From positions 69,717,901 to 69,781,900 of the forward strand of contig JAWZYU010000009.1 in the NCBI GenBank assembly GCA_038380435.1: a stretch of 64,000 nucleotides of DNA, given 5' to 3'. Position numbers and translations under genes: made by a program. This DNA comes from Ryuthela nishihirai. Taxonomy: Eukaryota; Arthropoda; Arachnida; Araneae; Heptathelidae. Below the pieces are notes generated by a model. That model saw only the letters and a list, made by a program, of their open reading frames with translations. It made no database searches and had not been told where the DNA came from. Positions 23,349 through 36,265 of the stretch are shown here, one piece after another; position 1 is the first letter of the stretch; each line of letters starts with the position of its first letter.

Positions 23349-23579
23349 ACCATGGCCTATCATCCCATCCAATGGACAGCACATCGTTGTTCTTTCTGAC
23401 CGAGGACAAGGTAGAGCTTAGGCGAAGATAAATTGCAACACTGGCACAGTTGTGACTCAAAGATGAGAACTGCCAATTAGAAGCCTGGTGCATTACTGAC
23501 TAAACTAATACCTCTGCCCTAAAGCAGCATTGAGATCTCCGCTAATTCCCACCCAGCTCTCAATCAGAAAGGTCTCCCT

Positions 23580-24575
23580 CTGTGCCGGGCAGTGGTTGCC
23601 AGAGTCCCAACTGTGACAGTATTGAGATTTATATCCACTAAACCCCTTACCCTGGCCTTGTGCAAAAGCGGACACCGATGGGTTTGGAAAGGCTGCCATG
23701 CTAAGAATGGTATATTAAGCTGTGGTCCTGTGTGCAAGAGTTATATACTATGTACATGTTAGAGAACATGCTGGATGACTTTGACAGGAGGCTTCTGCCT
23801 CCTAACAACTGTCCAGTGGGTCCCCTCAGGGTTCTGATCATTAAGCCAATTGTATGCAAAAAAGTGCCACTCAGAGTTAAAACAATCCAACTGCCCCTGT
23901 GCAGAAGACACTATGCAAGTTAAAGAATATGCTGGATGGCCTTGACAGGCCACCATCTGCCTCCTAATAGTTATCCAGTGGGTTCCTTTCCTCTTTGAGA
24001 TCTTGTGACCTGGCCGTTTAACCTGTGTACGAAAAAGTATCACACAGAGGTAAAACATCCCAACTTCCTGTGCAGGCAAAAGAACACTGGATGGCTGCGA
24101 CAGGATTGGGTGGTTTTACCTCCAAGTGGCACTTTTTTTGCACACAATGGGCTAAATGGTCAGGTCATAAGGACCCTGAAGCCTCAAAAGGGGACCCATT
24201 GGAACAGCTGTTGGGAGACAGATGGTAATCTCCCATCCAGCTTGTTCTTTAACCACACAGACCCACTGCTTAATGTTCCATCAAATGGATGGCAGCCTTT
24301 CCAAGCCATCGGTGTCCCTACTACAGGGTGGCGAGTTTTATGGATAAATCACAATGACTGTCAAGTTGGGACTCGAATCTGGGAAGTGCAGATTACGAGC
24401 CTGGCACACTACTGATTGTACCACCTCTGCTCACATCTTCACATGCTACCACCTATCTCTTAAGTTATCCAGTGAGTCCCCTTCCTCCAACCTTCTCTGA
24501 ACACTTGTGGCCTGGGCATTTAACCCATTGTGTGCAAAAATGTGCCGATCACAGGCTAAACAATCCAACCCTACA
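23580..24575. repeat. Cluster of nested SINE family A copies
   Basis: At least four family-A pieces lie together. They are a plus copy (about 23585-23890), a plus 3' piece (about 23895-24075), a minus copy (about 24104-24425), and a plus 3' piece (about 24430-24575). Each shows the family landmarks (GTTAAAGAA-type, TCCAGTGGGTCCC, GTGCAAAAAAGTGCC). They separate the foldback from the second half of the old RTE copy. Confidence 0.8.
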
Positions 24576-24894
24576 CAAAAGTTAAAATATCCCGAAGTTG
24601 TCAGTAAAACCATCTCGTTTTACAGTTCTTGGCGGGAGCATAAAATATAAGTATGGTCTTTAATACTAGTTGAAATTTAGCTATAAGAAATCTTTCATTG
24701 ATGCAATCTTATCCTAGAAGAGCATCACTGGTGTCGGCTGAGAAGCAAACCTACGCTTTGCAGATGCCTTCCATCTTCTTACCATGGAAAGAGAAATTTA
24801 ATATTTGTATCTGACCTTCACCTCTCTGTCCGATCTCTTGCAAGACCAGAACATCTAGGTTACATTGGTAGAATTAACGTGTTCGGGTATCAAG

Positions 24895-25141
24895 TTGGGT
24901 TGTTTTACCTATGAGCGGCACTTTTTTTGCACACCATGGGCTAAATGGCCAGGTCCCATGGACCCCGAAGGCTCAGAGAAGATTGGGGGAGGGGACTCAC
25001 TGGAACAGCTGTTGGGAGACAGATGGTAGCCTCCCGTCAAGGCCATCCTGCGTGTTCTTTAGCGTGCACAGGGTATGGCTCTCCCGCACACGGCTCAAGG
25101 TCCCATCCGACGGACAGCTGCCTTTCCAAGTCCATCAGTGT
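24895..25141 (-). repeat. SINE family A inserted in old RTE copy
   Basis: This minus-strand copy has target duplications CGGGTATCAAG (24884-24894) and CGGATATCAAG (25142-25152). It is truncated on the head side at TTTCCAAGTCCATCAGTGT. Confidence 0.85.
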
Positions 25142-25216
25142 CGGATATCAAGAGAATAATCTCTATGCATAGTTCTACTGATAAAATGCACAGAGTCTGA
25201 GCCCAGGGAAGGCATG

Positions 25217-25345
25217 GAATGGTGTTTGTGTTGAATTTCTGCAGATCTCGCCTTCCCCACAGATCTTCTCTATGTTGTATTAAAATGACAGGCTCCTGTC
25301 ATGGTCATGCCTTCGTAGCAAGCAGCTGGGGGGGGGGGAATCTTT
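25217..25345 (+). repeat. SINE family B fragment with G-tract
   Basis: The sequence GTTTGTGTTGAATTTCTGCAG, GACAGGCTCCTGTCATG and GTAGCAAGCAGCTGGGGGGG matches the body and 3' end of family B. The tail is replaced by a G homopolymer. Confidence 0.65.
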
Positions 25346-26519
25346 ACTTTCTTTTCATGGTTCATCATCACACATCACATTCCACGCATGAGTCGAAAAT
25401 AGTTAGCGAGATTTTTAAAGAAACTGTTTAGTGAGAAAGGTAGGCCAACAATATTAATCTTCCCTTTCGCAACCATAGAACAAAGACGCGTTTAATCCCA
25501 CGGCTAAAGCCAACAAAGCTGAAAGAAACTTTAGGCACCACCATTACATGTAGACCTTTTCAAGAACAATTCAAAATGGCAATCTAAGGCAAATTACTCC
25601 AGGGAGTTGGCGATGCCTACAGAAGAGTTCAGGTAACTGCGATGGCTTTTTTTCAGTATTATCCACCAGCTGATACAAAGTATCTAGTGCATATGTTTAC
25701 TTGCGGAAAGCAACCCACAAGCAAACAGCAAAACAGTAGTTTCCCTTAACAGATATTCACCAGTACGGTTCAGGATCAGTCATCCAGCTAATGGTGTAAT
25801 AGGTCAGCATCAAGACCGCTGTGCAGTTGACCACTCTTCAGCAGAGCAGAAAAAAAAAAGTGCCCATAGAAGTCCAGGTCAATACGCCACATTGATCCGA
25901 CAGCCCCTTTGGTTTGCTTCCAGACGAGATTCTCTCTTTTGAAAGCTATTAACACCCTGCACCACGAAAAGGCAGGTTCAACTTTGGATCCATCGCTAGT
26001 TCCGTTCAAACAGGTACACAGATCTCCTTCGAGTGTATGCCTAGTTATATTAATCCTGTTATTTGATTTACACCTATTAACTAAGTATGGCATTTCAGAT
26101 TTCAAATTCTGACGTCATGGACAAAAATGCTAAATTAACGAAAGGGGCTTTCGAACCTACAATTAATTTTAGATACATAATGAAAAATCTATTCAGCGTA
26201 CGGATAAGATCATAAAGAAATCTTTTGATTTGGACCACTATTATTGATTGTTTCTTGCAAAAAAATTAAGTGATCATTGAATTTGACCGTCTCTATTCAG
26301 AATGGAACAAATGCAGATCTAAGTATAAAGGACTGTGCAAGCTTAGTATAGTCATAGATATGGTCATGCAAGAGTGTGTGTACGTTGTAACCATGGGAAA
26401 GAGATATCACGGAGTTCCAAAAGGGTATGATAGTTGGGGCTCAGAATGACTCAATCTCAGAAACGTCACACTTTTTAGTAGTTTATAGACCATAGTAATT
26501 AAACTATTCACAAATGTTT

Positions 26520-27185
26520 CCAATCATCTTCCCCCAATAAAACAGTCGAGTATCATGGTTGACATCACAGTATGTGGTGAGTGCAAGTGGAATATCCCAG
26601 ATTATAATGTGCCCTCTCACAAGTATAGTGGTCTGGAGTGGAAGGTCCACAAGGTTCCTATTCCTCACTGGAGGTCGTCACCAGCCAGTTAGGCAATCTG
26701 ACTAGTTGAAAATTTTGTTGCACCATGTAGATTGACGATTTCGAGTATGAAACATGGCCTTTGTGCAGTATGTCTACTGTCCAAACAGGTGGCATCATGA
26801 TAAGGTCATGTTTTGCTGGTCTGAAATAGAACCTATGGTGCGTATGGACCACGTTTCATATCAACATGTGACAGGTCTGGGCTACAGAAAGTTTTTATTA
26901 GACACCATGCACTATACCATGTTGCACCTGTTTCTAGATAGGGCAGAATCTTTCAGGATAATACACCAGGCTAGGGCCGTACAGGAGTAGTCTGATCTGA
27001 GAAACACACAGTGGATATTTTTTTGACCACCAAATTCAGACATTAATGCCATCGAAGAGTTGTAGGGCACTCTGGAAAGGGATGTTAGGTGTACAGATCT
27101 ACGTTCACCATTCAAGAACTGTGAAATGCCTTGCAGATCACAAGGCTACTGATACCTTCCTACAACTTCAGACATCTAGTAGAAT
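26520..27185 (+). pseudogene. Decayed Tc1-like transposase relic
   Basis: Broken plus-strand frames preserve the Tc1 transposase layout: a GGIMIRSCFAG-like block (26790-26820), QDN-like remains (26958), and PPNSDINAIEEL-like sequence with the glutamate near 27045-27060. Stops are frequent and no terminal repeats were identified. The family call is by motif order only. Confidence 0.6.
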
Positions 27186-27237
27186 CAATGCGAAGACAGC
27201 ATTCATGTGAAAGATGGCCCAACACGATATTAGATAG

Positions 27238-27535
27238 ATGGGTTGGGTTGTTTTACCTCTTCAGGCTCAGAGAAGATTGGGGGAGGGGACACACTGGAAC
27301 AGCTGTTGGGAGACAGATGGTAGCCTCCTATCATGTTCTTTAACGTGCACAGGGTATAGCTCTCCCACACACAGGGCCATGGCTTACGCCCCATCCGACG
27401 GACGGTGGCCTTTCCAAGCCATTGGTATCTTCTACTGACCGTGGGCAGGGCAGGGAGTTTTGCGGAGATAAATCTCAACACTGACCCAGCTGGGACTCGA
27501 ACCTAGGAACTGCAGATCACAAGCCTAGCGTACTC
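27238..27535 (-). repeat. SINE family A, internally deleted
   Basis: This minus-strand copy lacks the segment containing TGCACACCATGGGCTAAAT. It begins GGTTGGGTTGTTTTACCTCT and jumps to CAGGCTCAGAGAAGATTGGG. It continues through GGAACAGCTGTTGGGAGACA to CTGACCCAGCTGGGACTCG. It marks the downstream edge of the repeat-dense region. Confidence 0.85.
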
Positions 27536-27539
27536 CAGT

Positions 27540-28299
27540 TTAATGAGTGAATGTTTTTAATGTATAGTGGTTTTATTACATGCTTTAAGGCATATTTATA
27601 TTTAAAATTTTGTAAGGATTGTAACGTTTATGATTTAAATGTTTTAATAGGTGAATGCTAGTAGGTAGTGCTCCGAGAGAGAACTTTTTATTACTTTTAT
27701 ATTGCAATTGTCTGTTATCAAGTATTTGTGCCAGTGAAACTTAAACAAGATACTGGTTTACTCCACATGCATCCTATTTTCATTTTGATCTTTTCTAAAC
27801 AAAAGGAATGTTGACCTTGATGCTTAATTCAAAGTTTAATTAAAATATTTTTTATATATTCTACATCTGAAAAATTCAGTTCTAGCAAACTATTAATTAC
27901 AGAATTAGTATAGCAATAACATATCTTCCACTTATTAGCTTTATCTTGAGGAACATCCTAAGATGAGGAAAAACGATGTTTGAAGAATTCAACAATGCAA
28001 AAAAAATGTTAACTCTAAGTTAAGCTTTAAGCTCAGAATAATTTTCTTGGACACAGATGAAAAAAATATACTATAAATGTTTGATTATAGAGTCGACATA
28101 TGTAAAGTCTCATAAAAAAAAGCAAGAAGATTACTTTTATGTTTTGCAATAAATGCATTTTAAATATTAAAAGTAATTATAAAAACAGCATTTTTTAAAT
28201 CTAGAATGAACTTGTGCAACTCAATGGTTTTTTGAAAGGTTTACTAAATGTTCATATATTACAATTCAAAAGTCTGAACAACTGGTAAAACACACGCAA
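27540..28299. other. AT-rich flank, nothing recognised
   Basis: No repeat, gene or structured element was seen. It may be the distal mnb 3' UTR or intergenic spacer. Confidence 0.4.
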
Positions 28300-30798
28300 T
28301 CAGACTTCATTTTATTGGCATCACAATTTTGCACAGAAATCACACTTTATTTCAATTTCATATCAATATAGAAAGTATGCTAATTTTATTAATTTTGGCA
28401 AGGTTGACCAGGCTTTTGAATCATACTATAGATTTAAAAATGTTTTCACCTTTGCATGTGTTATAAACAAGTATCTTGTTTACAAGCATATTTATGCTCA
28501 AAGGAGTTGTACATGTAAAAAAATGTTATATGCCCAAATACAATCCAAGTTGTAATATTTTTCAGTGTAATCTTTGTACAAATTCCTTTGTGCTTGCATA
28601 TACTCATTACTTGCCATTAAAAATTTATTACCAATTTTATTAAATTATGCATTAATGAAGTTACTTTGGTTGCTTGTCTTTGCTAATCCAATATATGACT
28701 TTTTGTAGAAGGTGTACATTTTGACACCCTTGAAAAAAGTTGGTCATCCAGAATGTTTTCAGTTAAGCTTTATTGGTATTTAAAACAAACTAAAATTGAC
28801 CCCCAATAACTGCTGCACTACAAGGCTACTTTACCTATTAGTTAGGTCATATGAGTCAGCATTAGTTGTTAATAACATGAACTGTTTGTTACATAAGCAT
28901 TTGTTAATATGAAAAGCTTTTGTCACTGGAATTAAGAAAATGAAAAATGGCAATAAAATTTTTATTGTGGTTGAGATTGTAAACTTCAACAACATACTCC
29001 ATGCCACAATGCATGAAATGATTGTAGCCAATATGAAACTTATTTTAAATAACATTTACGTATGTGAACTCATATCTCTTTATTCATTTTAACCACTTCA
29101 ATAAATAGTACAATAATTTAAAATGTTAGGCTGGTTAATAGGAGCTTTAAATATTTGAATTATAATCCATAATAATTCTTTCATCATTGTTGCCAAGTCA
29201 TTCCAACTTTTTTATCATTTACTTTCAGCATCTTTATGATGGCAATCATCCTCGGGGGATGATGAAAATAGTATTACCAACGTGAATATACTGAAAAGCC
29301 TTGCACTGTGGCAAATAAGCCAAGTCTGAAAATTATGCAAAACACTCAGATAAGAGTGATAACTTTCTGATTTATGAACTGTATATGTGTGGGAAATGTA
29401 ATTATACTTTAAACTGCATTATATCCAAATTTATACATTTACTACATAAATGCTTTACATTTCTTTTTTCAATAGGAATTTAGATTTTGTTAGTGCTTGT
29501 TTAAAACAAACAGAGAGCATCTACAAACAAAATAAATTTGCAATGACCGTCTTACTTTTGTGCCATTATATAAATATTGCATACTATTCTGATTTAACCT
29601 TTTGAAACAGCATTTGAAGTTTGCATTTGTGCTAATTTTTAAATAAAATCTTTCATCTTATGACAGTCTTACAGTTTTCATTAAATAAACAACACTTCAA
29701 ACTTTGGGGATTATGTTTTACTGAACAAGTTACAAGAGATGGTACTACACACACAGGAAAGAGGATGAGACATGAGTTGGTGATGTGACATACTTAAAAT
29801 AGTTTAGGCTAAAAACAAGGCTAAAAAACATTTTAACCTGCTATTTCTTCAGGGTAAGGGAAACCAAGTGCAGTAGGTGGAAATAAAATTACTTCATGAT
29901 AAAACTGCCAACAAAAAACACTCTAGGAACAAGTCATGTGACCTTAATCTAAACCAATTGTTCTTTTCCTTTAAAAAAATGTAGAGTTGATGTAAAATGA
30001 TACCTGATACTCGTACCTCCCTGAAATTTCAATAACTGTGGAACATTGTTAAATGAGGTTATGACCTATGGAATGGTTGAAGATAAATTACACCCTGCTT
30101 CAAGCATTATGACCTAACCCTGACTCATCATGACTGAATAAAAATCACTTTGAAGCTTCAGGGAGGCTGAATGAGAGAGTAGAGGTACAAGCAGAAGTGA
30201 AAGTTTGCTGAGTTTATACATATATAACTTTTTTGTATATATATATATAAACCAGAATGAAGCAGGGTAATCCCCCTGTCCACAGCAGACACTGAAGGGC
30301 AGAAGGAAAGTGATCACCAGAACACATGCTACACCTCTACATCATGGCAGCAGATTCTATAACATGTACAGCATCTTTAATTTGGAAACTGTAGTATACA
30401 GAATGGTGCCCATGTCCGAACAATAAATAGAGTCATATTGCAGCATCTATTTACACAGTGCTTGAGCACCCATGCTCCACATCTTGCTGGGAGTGCTAGT
30501 CTGGTGCCTGATTTATGGCACTTGCACAGTACTGCCATTATTTACTCTGCACAAGAATCACATTTTTGAGCACTCACCATAGTTAACTTTACTGCTGTTA
30601 ATAATCCTTGCCTGGGCTATGGGAAACATGAATAATACACAAGTGTAAATTCCTTGGAAGCTTTTTGACTTTTTCAACAAACACATGCATGCTTGTTGGG
30701 ATAATTTCACTGTGTCACACATCCACAAGCCCAGCAGCAGAAGGCAGTGGAGCAGTGGGTAGCCACATAACATATATCTCTCTACAGTGTCGTGTGTG
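28300..30798 (-). other. mnb: Probable mnb 3' UTR (3' end not resolved)
   Basis: Downstream of the mnb stop lies about 2.5 kb of AT-rich, largely repeat-free sequence, unlike the repeat-packed region beyond 27550. On the minus strand it contains several AATAAA hexamers (seen as TTTATT on plus near 28311, 28346, 28772 and 29079), so the true cleavage site cannot be chosen by eye. A (TA)n tract sits near 30235-30249. Treating this as the 3' UTR is an inference from position and composition. Confidence 0.4.
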
Positions 30799-31679
30799 TC
30801 AATGACTGGCCACTGGGCTCTGCTCTACACATACCCCCACCATTGGTGATTCATCTCTGTCCGTAGACTGTTTCTGGGATACCATGTCTGGTGATGCAAC
30901 ACTGGAAGGCTGGGAAGTGGGGGTAGCTGACGGATGAAGTCCCAGTTGGGAAAAGTTTGTGCCGAGATATGAGGGAACCGTTGTTTGCCCACTGTATACT
31001 GTTCCAGTGTATAGGAGTGGTTGATAACCTCCAAGCTGGATGTTTAGAGAACCAGTCTGTGTACAGTCTAGCGAAGCAAACAAGTTATTACTGCTGTTAA
31101 TGTCCATTGGCATGAGTTGGGAAGACGCGACTGAGGAGGAAGAACAAGCTTGACTTCGACTGCTGGAAACAACACTGAAGGTTGCTGGTGGCTGGAAAGA
31201 CTGGAGGGGGTCAAAACTAACTGCACCAATTACATGTGATGATGATGCAGCTGTCTGACCAAGTGCATTTGACTGGGTTTGATGATGGAGATGCCTCCGG
31301 TAGGAATGGTTGTGGCTGTGAAGGTGGGAATGTCCTGCACGACTTGCAGGAGCACTGGAGTGAGAATGCTGTCCAACCGTTACAGTCCCTGCAGCAGTTG
31401 CAGTAGCTGGAGTCACTGTTGTTGGAGTTCCCGCTACACCTAAAGCACTCCAAGCATGGATTTTCTGAGAGGAACGAAAAATGCCAGCACCTGCAATGCT
31501 GGTGATTGGGCTTTCACACTCCATTGCTGATGAAGCTGCTGTTGTGGTAGAGACCTGTGCACCAAACTGCATACTGTAGGAGCCAGTCTGGGTATAACTA
31601 TGTTGCAGTTGGCCATATGGATGTTGGTGAGTGGGGTCCGACCTTGCTCGCCCTGTTGCTTGAGGTGGTGCAGATGAGG
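30799..31679 (-). CDS. mnb: mnb/DYRK1A last coding exon, Ser/Thr/His-rich C-terminal tail
   Basis: The final exon is 881 nt and supplies 292 residues plus a TGA stop at 30801-30799. It opens after a pyrimidine-rich acceptor (TTTATTTTTCTTTATAG) with ATGRARSDPTHQHPYG, matching the DYRK1A GRARSDPTHQH segment. A long Ser/Thr/Ala/Gly-rich region follows, containing a His-rich stretch (HSHLHSHNHS) like the histidine tract of vertebrate DYRK1A, which is known to direct nuclear-speckle localisation. The exon ends in DRDESPMVGVCVEQSPVASH, which corresponds to the conserved DYRK1A C-terminal end. No frameshift or internal stop is visible, so this copy looks functional. Using the ATG at 31572 as a start would be wrong, because the frame is open back to the splice site. 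Confidence 0.96.
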
Positions 31680-33578
31680 CTATAAAGAAAAATAAAATAA
31701 AATTAATGCATGTTCAAATCTGTCATCAATTATACAGAAGTAAGTATTGTGTGAAAAATATGCATTATGTTATTAAAAACGCATATTGTCAGTCTACTAA
31801 TAAAGTTAAAACTATAATACAGAGAAATGAGCTATAGTCAAGTACCATTTTTTACACTACATTAGCTAGTATGAATGCTTAATTTTAGTAATGATTTATT
31901 TCGAATATTATTATTTACATTCACTCCATATGCAACTACCATTTATCAGCAATAATCAATCAATTCATGACATACATATCAATTTTTATGATCAGGCTTT
32001 TACACAAACTTCATTCCACTCATTATTTTCTGCACAAACAATTCTAATTAGGAATTCAAATGAAAAGTATAACATTCTTAAACATCAAGGTTAAAAATGC
32101 AGAACTAGATTACATCCAATACATATTTCCTGCATGCCAGCAATCAGTAGAAAACGTGCTGAGTGAGAAAAGTTTTTTGATATTGATCACAGGTTGGCTG
32201 TACTCACTGTCATAAAAAAATTTCTTGTTAATCACCACCCAAAACTACACTAATGTTATTTTTCTCTTTTATTTCTAAATAAATTTATGACTTCCAGTAC
32301 CTATATCTAATGAATAATATATAAAGAATACCTTAACTTCCCCCTTTTATAAAACTGAAGGGTTGATAAAGACAGATTTCAGAATCTTACAAATGCTGTA
32401 ACATTAAAACTTTAAGTATCTTTTTAAGAAAATTGTTTTGCAGCTTTCACACGCATTTATAAACATAAGACACAAAGATATATATAGCTCCAGGCATAAA
32501 GAGAGAGCATAAGAGAAATTATGCAGCATATTCTTCAAAGAACAAAATTATATCTGAAATGAATGACAAAAACCTCTGCATAGTTACAGGACACAAATTT
32601 TAAAATGCCTGTGAAGACAGTTGATATCAGCTTATTTGGACTCTCTCTACTGTATTGGTATTGAACTGAACAGGCAAAATGAGCAGTTTATAAAAGCAGA
32701 AAGATCAACAGATTGTATTCATTTTTCAAAGTTTTTATTGTAAGAAACAATAATTCCACATTGTTTATATCTGCCATTTATAGGAAATCCACCTTCATCA
32801 TACCAATTACTACAAGCAGCTAGGTTCTCTAATCTACATCTAATTACAAAGATTTAAAGGTGAAGGAAATGTGTTAATCATCTGAATTAATGGACTTGCA
32901 TTTCCCTTGATAAAGGCATCTGAAAAATGCCAAAACAGACAAGTCACCAGCATAAAGATAGAACAACAGTGACATAAAAAAAATAAGCCACCCATTTTTT
33001 TCTGTACAAGAGAGCAAGTTATATGACACTGCACTTATTAAGATGAGTAAATTGCGAGATATACAGATTTTAATCAAGTTCTAATCACGACTGAGTTTTT
33101 CAATCAGAAAGTTATTTTTTTTAATTTGCAACAATGCTACAAACAATATTCTATATTATGGTAAGGAAATAGCATATTACATGAAATTTTTTTAAAAATT
33201 TAATAGTTTCCATTTATGAACTTTATGGCAATTTAAAGCACATATTCCTCAAGTTGTAGGTACTTTGTGTGACAAACTGGAATTCTAAAATGAAATTTAA
33301 ACAAATATATTAATCATAATAATTTCAAGATGTTAAAAATTCCATTTTCAGAAACATTAATTATAAAAATAAAATACAGTTATCTCCCCCGATTTATACA
33401 ATAGAAGGTTCTGAGAAATCACTGTTTAAATTGAAACTGTGCAAATTGAAACCAACTACTTATGGATAAAAGAGGAATAGGTTGCAAAAATTCCTCATTA
33501 TGAATAAATAAAATGTACAATGAAAGTTTTATTTATTCCTACAAAGTTTTATTTATTCCATACAAAAAACCTGCCCTA

Positions 33579-33716
33579 TTGGCATAGCGGTTCTGAACTT
33601 TTGATGTTCAATTAACACCCTATGTTATGAATTATGTAGAGTAGAATAGTAACATAGGGTGTTAATTGAACATCAAAAGTTCAAAACCGCTATGCCAATA
33701 GGGCGGGTTTTTTGTA
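33579..33716. repeat. Palindromic element with tRNA-like A-box arms
   Basis: Two arms of about 60 bp form a near-perfect inverted repeat around a loop of about 25 bases. The left arm reads GCCCTATTGGCATAGCGGTT then TGATGTTCAATTAACACCCT; the right arm is its complement. TGGCATAGCGG resembles a tRNA A box and GATGTTCAATTAAC a weak B box. The outer edges run into AAAAAACC/GGTTTTTT. Confidence 0.85.
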
Positions 33717-33845
33717 GCTAAGTATTAATGCTAAGCACTCCTCTAGATTTGGAAATATTTTAGTTTAAGGATCTCATATGATTTATGTATAACAGCATTA
33801 TTGTGTAAATATTAAATTGTTCATTTCATTGTTGCTAGACAGATT

Positions 33846-34231
33846 TGTTGGGTTGTTTTACCTCTGAGCGTCACGTTTTTGCACACCATGGGCTAAATGG
33901 CCAAGTCACATGGACCCCGAAGGCTCAGAGAAGTATTGGGGGAGGGGACCCACTGGAACAGCTGTTGGGCGACAGATGGTAGCCTCCCGTCAAGGCCATC
34001 CAGTGTGTTCTTTAATGTGCACAGGGTATGGCTCTCCCACACATGGGGCCACGGCTTAACATCTCATCTGATGGACAGCAGCCTTTCCAAGCCCATCGGT
34101 GTCCCCTACTGACCGTGGACAGGGCGAGGAATTTTGCGGAGATAAATCTCAACGCTGACCCAGCTGGGACTCGAACCTGGGAACTACAGATTACGAGTCT
34201 GGTGTGCTACCGACTGAGCCACCCCTGCCCA
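33846..34231 (-). repeat. SINE family A, full length, in mnb intron
   Basis: This minus-strand copy of 386 bp has 13-bp target duplications TGCTAGACAGATT (33833-33845 and 34232-34244). It retains both pol III boxes in the complement (GGCTCAGTCGGTAGCAC-type head, GGTTCGAGTCCCAGC). It is one of the least damaged copies here. Confidence 0.93.
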
Positions 34232-34559
34232 TGCTAGACAGATTGCATTACAATGGCACGAATGTAATTTCTTATAGATGATGATTTTATTAATATAGGA
34301 ATTTACTATTATCTGTTTATTTTTGAAAATAAATGATATCATCATGAAACCATTTAGTTTTTACTTTGGGATGACAGTCTAATAACCTCCCTTGATGCTA
34401 TACACCACTGCTACTTCATAATATATATCTTCATACATAAAAATAATTCAATCTGCACCATGTAAAACTGAGTCCATAATCATGCAAAATGAAACTGGTT
34501 GCATTTTCCTGACTGTGTAAAACACAGAGTCTATCACTATGTAAATCAAAACTGGTATA

Positions 34560-34780
34560 ACAACACAAACAATATAACATTTCCCCTCTTTTTTACAGGC
34601 TATTAAAATTTTTCTTGAAAAATGCATGAAATATTAATAAGTTTAATAATTTTTATCCATCTATTACCCTTACTAGTATTCTGAAGGGTGGTGGTGGTGG
34701 GGGGGGGGGGGGGGGGTTCCCCTTTGCCCCTCTAGATCCAGTCCTTCCTTAATATATTTACCAATGTTTGATTTTTTACT
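34560..34780. repeat. Dispersed repeat, copy 1, with G homopolymer
   Basis: This stretch shares a run of blocks with 48820-48980: ACATTTCCCCT, AAAATGCATGAAATAT, CCTTACTAGTATTCTGAA, CTAGATCCAG. Copy 1 also carries (GGT)n then a long G run (about 34690-34716). The family is unknown. Confidence 0.6.
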
Positions 34781-35939
34781 ATTGGCAACAGCAGGGTCAC
34801 TAATACATGACAAAAGTTGAAAAATACTATGAAAGTTTCAAAAATAATAAGCTACTGATGTTTGCATGTGCATTACTTCAATCTACAAACAAAACCTTTA
34901 AGATGTTGTTTATGATTTAGTGTTCTATGAGAATGTATTAAAAATATTTTTTTCCTCAGGCAGTCCACTTAAATTGTAAGTTTCATTGAAGATTGTAAGT
35001 GTAATATGGCATGTGTAATATGTGGTGGAAGCTAGAACTGCAGCAAAATAAATACCTTAAATGTTCAAATAGTAGTCAGGGCAACAATTTACAATTTCTT
35101 GCTTGTATCTGGCTACAAATTAAATTAAAAGTACAGCTGAAGCCTGCACAATTATTAAAGAGTTTTTTTTTCAATTAATTTTTGAACATATGATTACACA
35201 AAAATATTCGCACAGAACTGTCCCAATTTTTCATATAAAAATTGTGGAAATGTTTCCACATCAAATCAAACACTTTCCTAAAGTAACTGTACAATTGTTT
35301 TCATGAAAAGTGAATCTGCACATACAAACAAAACACACTCTGACATAATTATATATGTTTTCAAATAAATAAATAAAGTATTAAATGTTTAACATAAAAA
35401 TTAACATGAAACAGCAGACTAACTGATGCCAGATCATTTTAAGATACAAAACCATTTGTGGTTCTAAATCAATTGTTGTAAGCAACTATTTAATTCTTTC
35501 ACCCAATACATGATAGAACAGGAAAAACTATGTACAAAATTCAGGACAGGTTGATCAAAATTTGGAGAATTACAGGGGGCCAAAATCTGTTGAACAAACA
35601 CATAAATCTCAATGTTTGTGAAGAAATTAAGATTTTGCAACAATGAACACCATGCAGTATGTACTGGAGAGTTGGCAAAACTTACATCAGAAAGCTCTAG
35701 AAGCAAGGCATTCATTGTGCCCACAGTCTGGATGACTTACTTTCACTAAATTATTTTAAAATACTGTCAGTGAACCAATCTTAACTTAAAAACCTTCCTG
35801 GAAAGGCCAGACACTTTTTTTTTAAAACAGAATGCAAAAGTTATATGGAGTTAAATTGAACAGTGAATATTTATATAGCAGAGACATATGCAAACATTTC
35901 AGCTCATTTTATAAGGGATAATACTGACTCAATAGCAAT

Positions 35940-36265
35940 GAATTTTGTAGGGCATTTGCAGATTGGTGGTGGTAGTGGTGAGAGGACACAAGACAAACTG
36001 ATGCTCTGTGGTAGTCCCACAGATTCCCAGGATGTCTGGCATCCCTGTCCAAGATTCAGCAGCTATTTACAAATTCTGCATTATTACCCAGCTACAGGTC
36101 AAGCCCAAGCACTATTTAGGTGCTGGCATTTAATATATCATAATATGGTAATAAAAATAAATCTTATAAATCAGAAATGAAATGTTTATGCCTTATCTAG
36201 CATTTGAATCCAGGCTACTTTGCATCAGAGCCAAACACCTACCTATTAGACTACACAAATTCTGC
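35940..36265 (-). repeat. Probable tRNA-derived SINE (family C)
   Basis: On the minus strand, TGTAGTCTAATAGGTAGGTG followed by GCCTGGATTCAAATGCTAG resembles tRNA A and B boxes at normal spacing. A body follows, with CTGGGAATCTGTGGGACTAC. Only one copy is visible, so the boundaries are approximate. Confidence 0.5.

Larger units (their letters stand above)
24640..26040 (-). pseudogene. Older RTE copy, endonuclease and 5' region (split copy, part 2)
   Basis: This resumes the RTE interrupted at 12612. AGAAATCTTTCATTGATGCA and CTTATCCTAGAAGAGCATCA parallel copy 2 at about 10617-10670. The 5' region follows (CACCAGCTGATAC, GTTGACCACTCTTCAGC, TCTCTTTTGAAAGCTATTAA). A family-A SINE (24895-25141) and a family-B SINE piece (about 25217-25345) interrupt it. 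It is heavily diverged and non-coding. Confidence 0.78.

Noticed and set aside
23580..24575. Protein-coding gene from several overlapping frames
   Set aside because: All frames fall inside SINE family A copies; the recurring peptide strings are translated SINE sequence.
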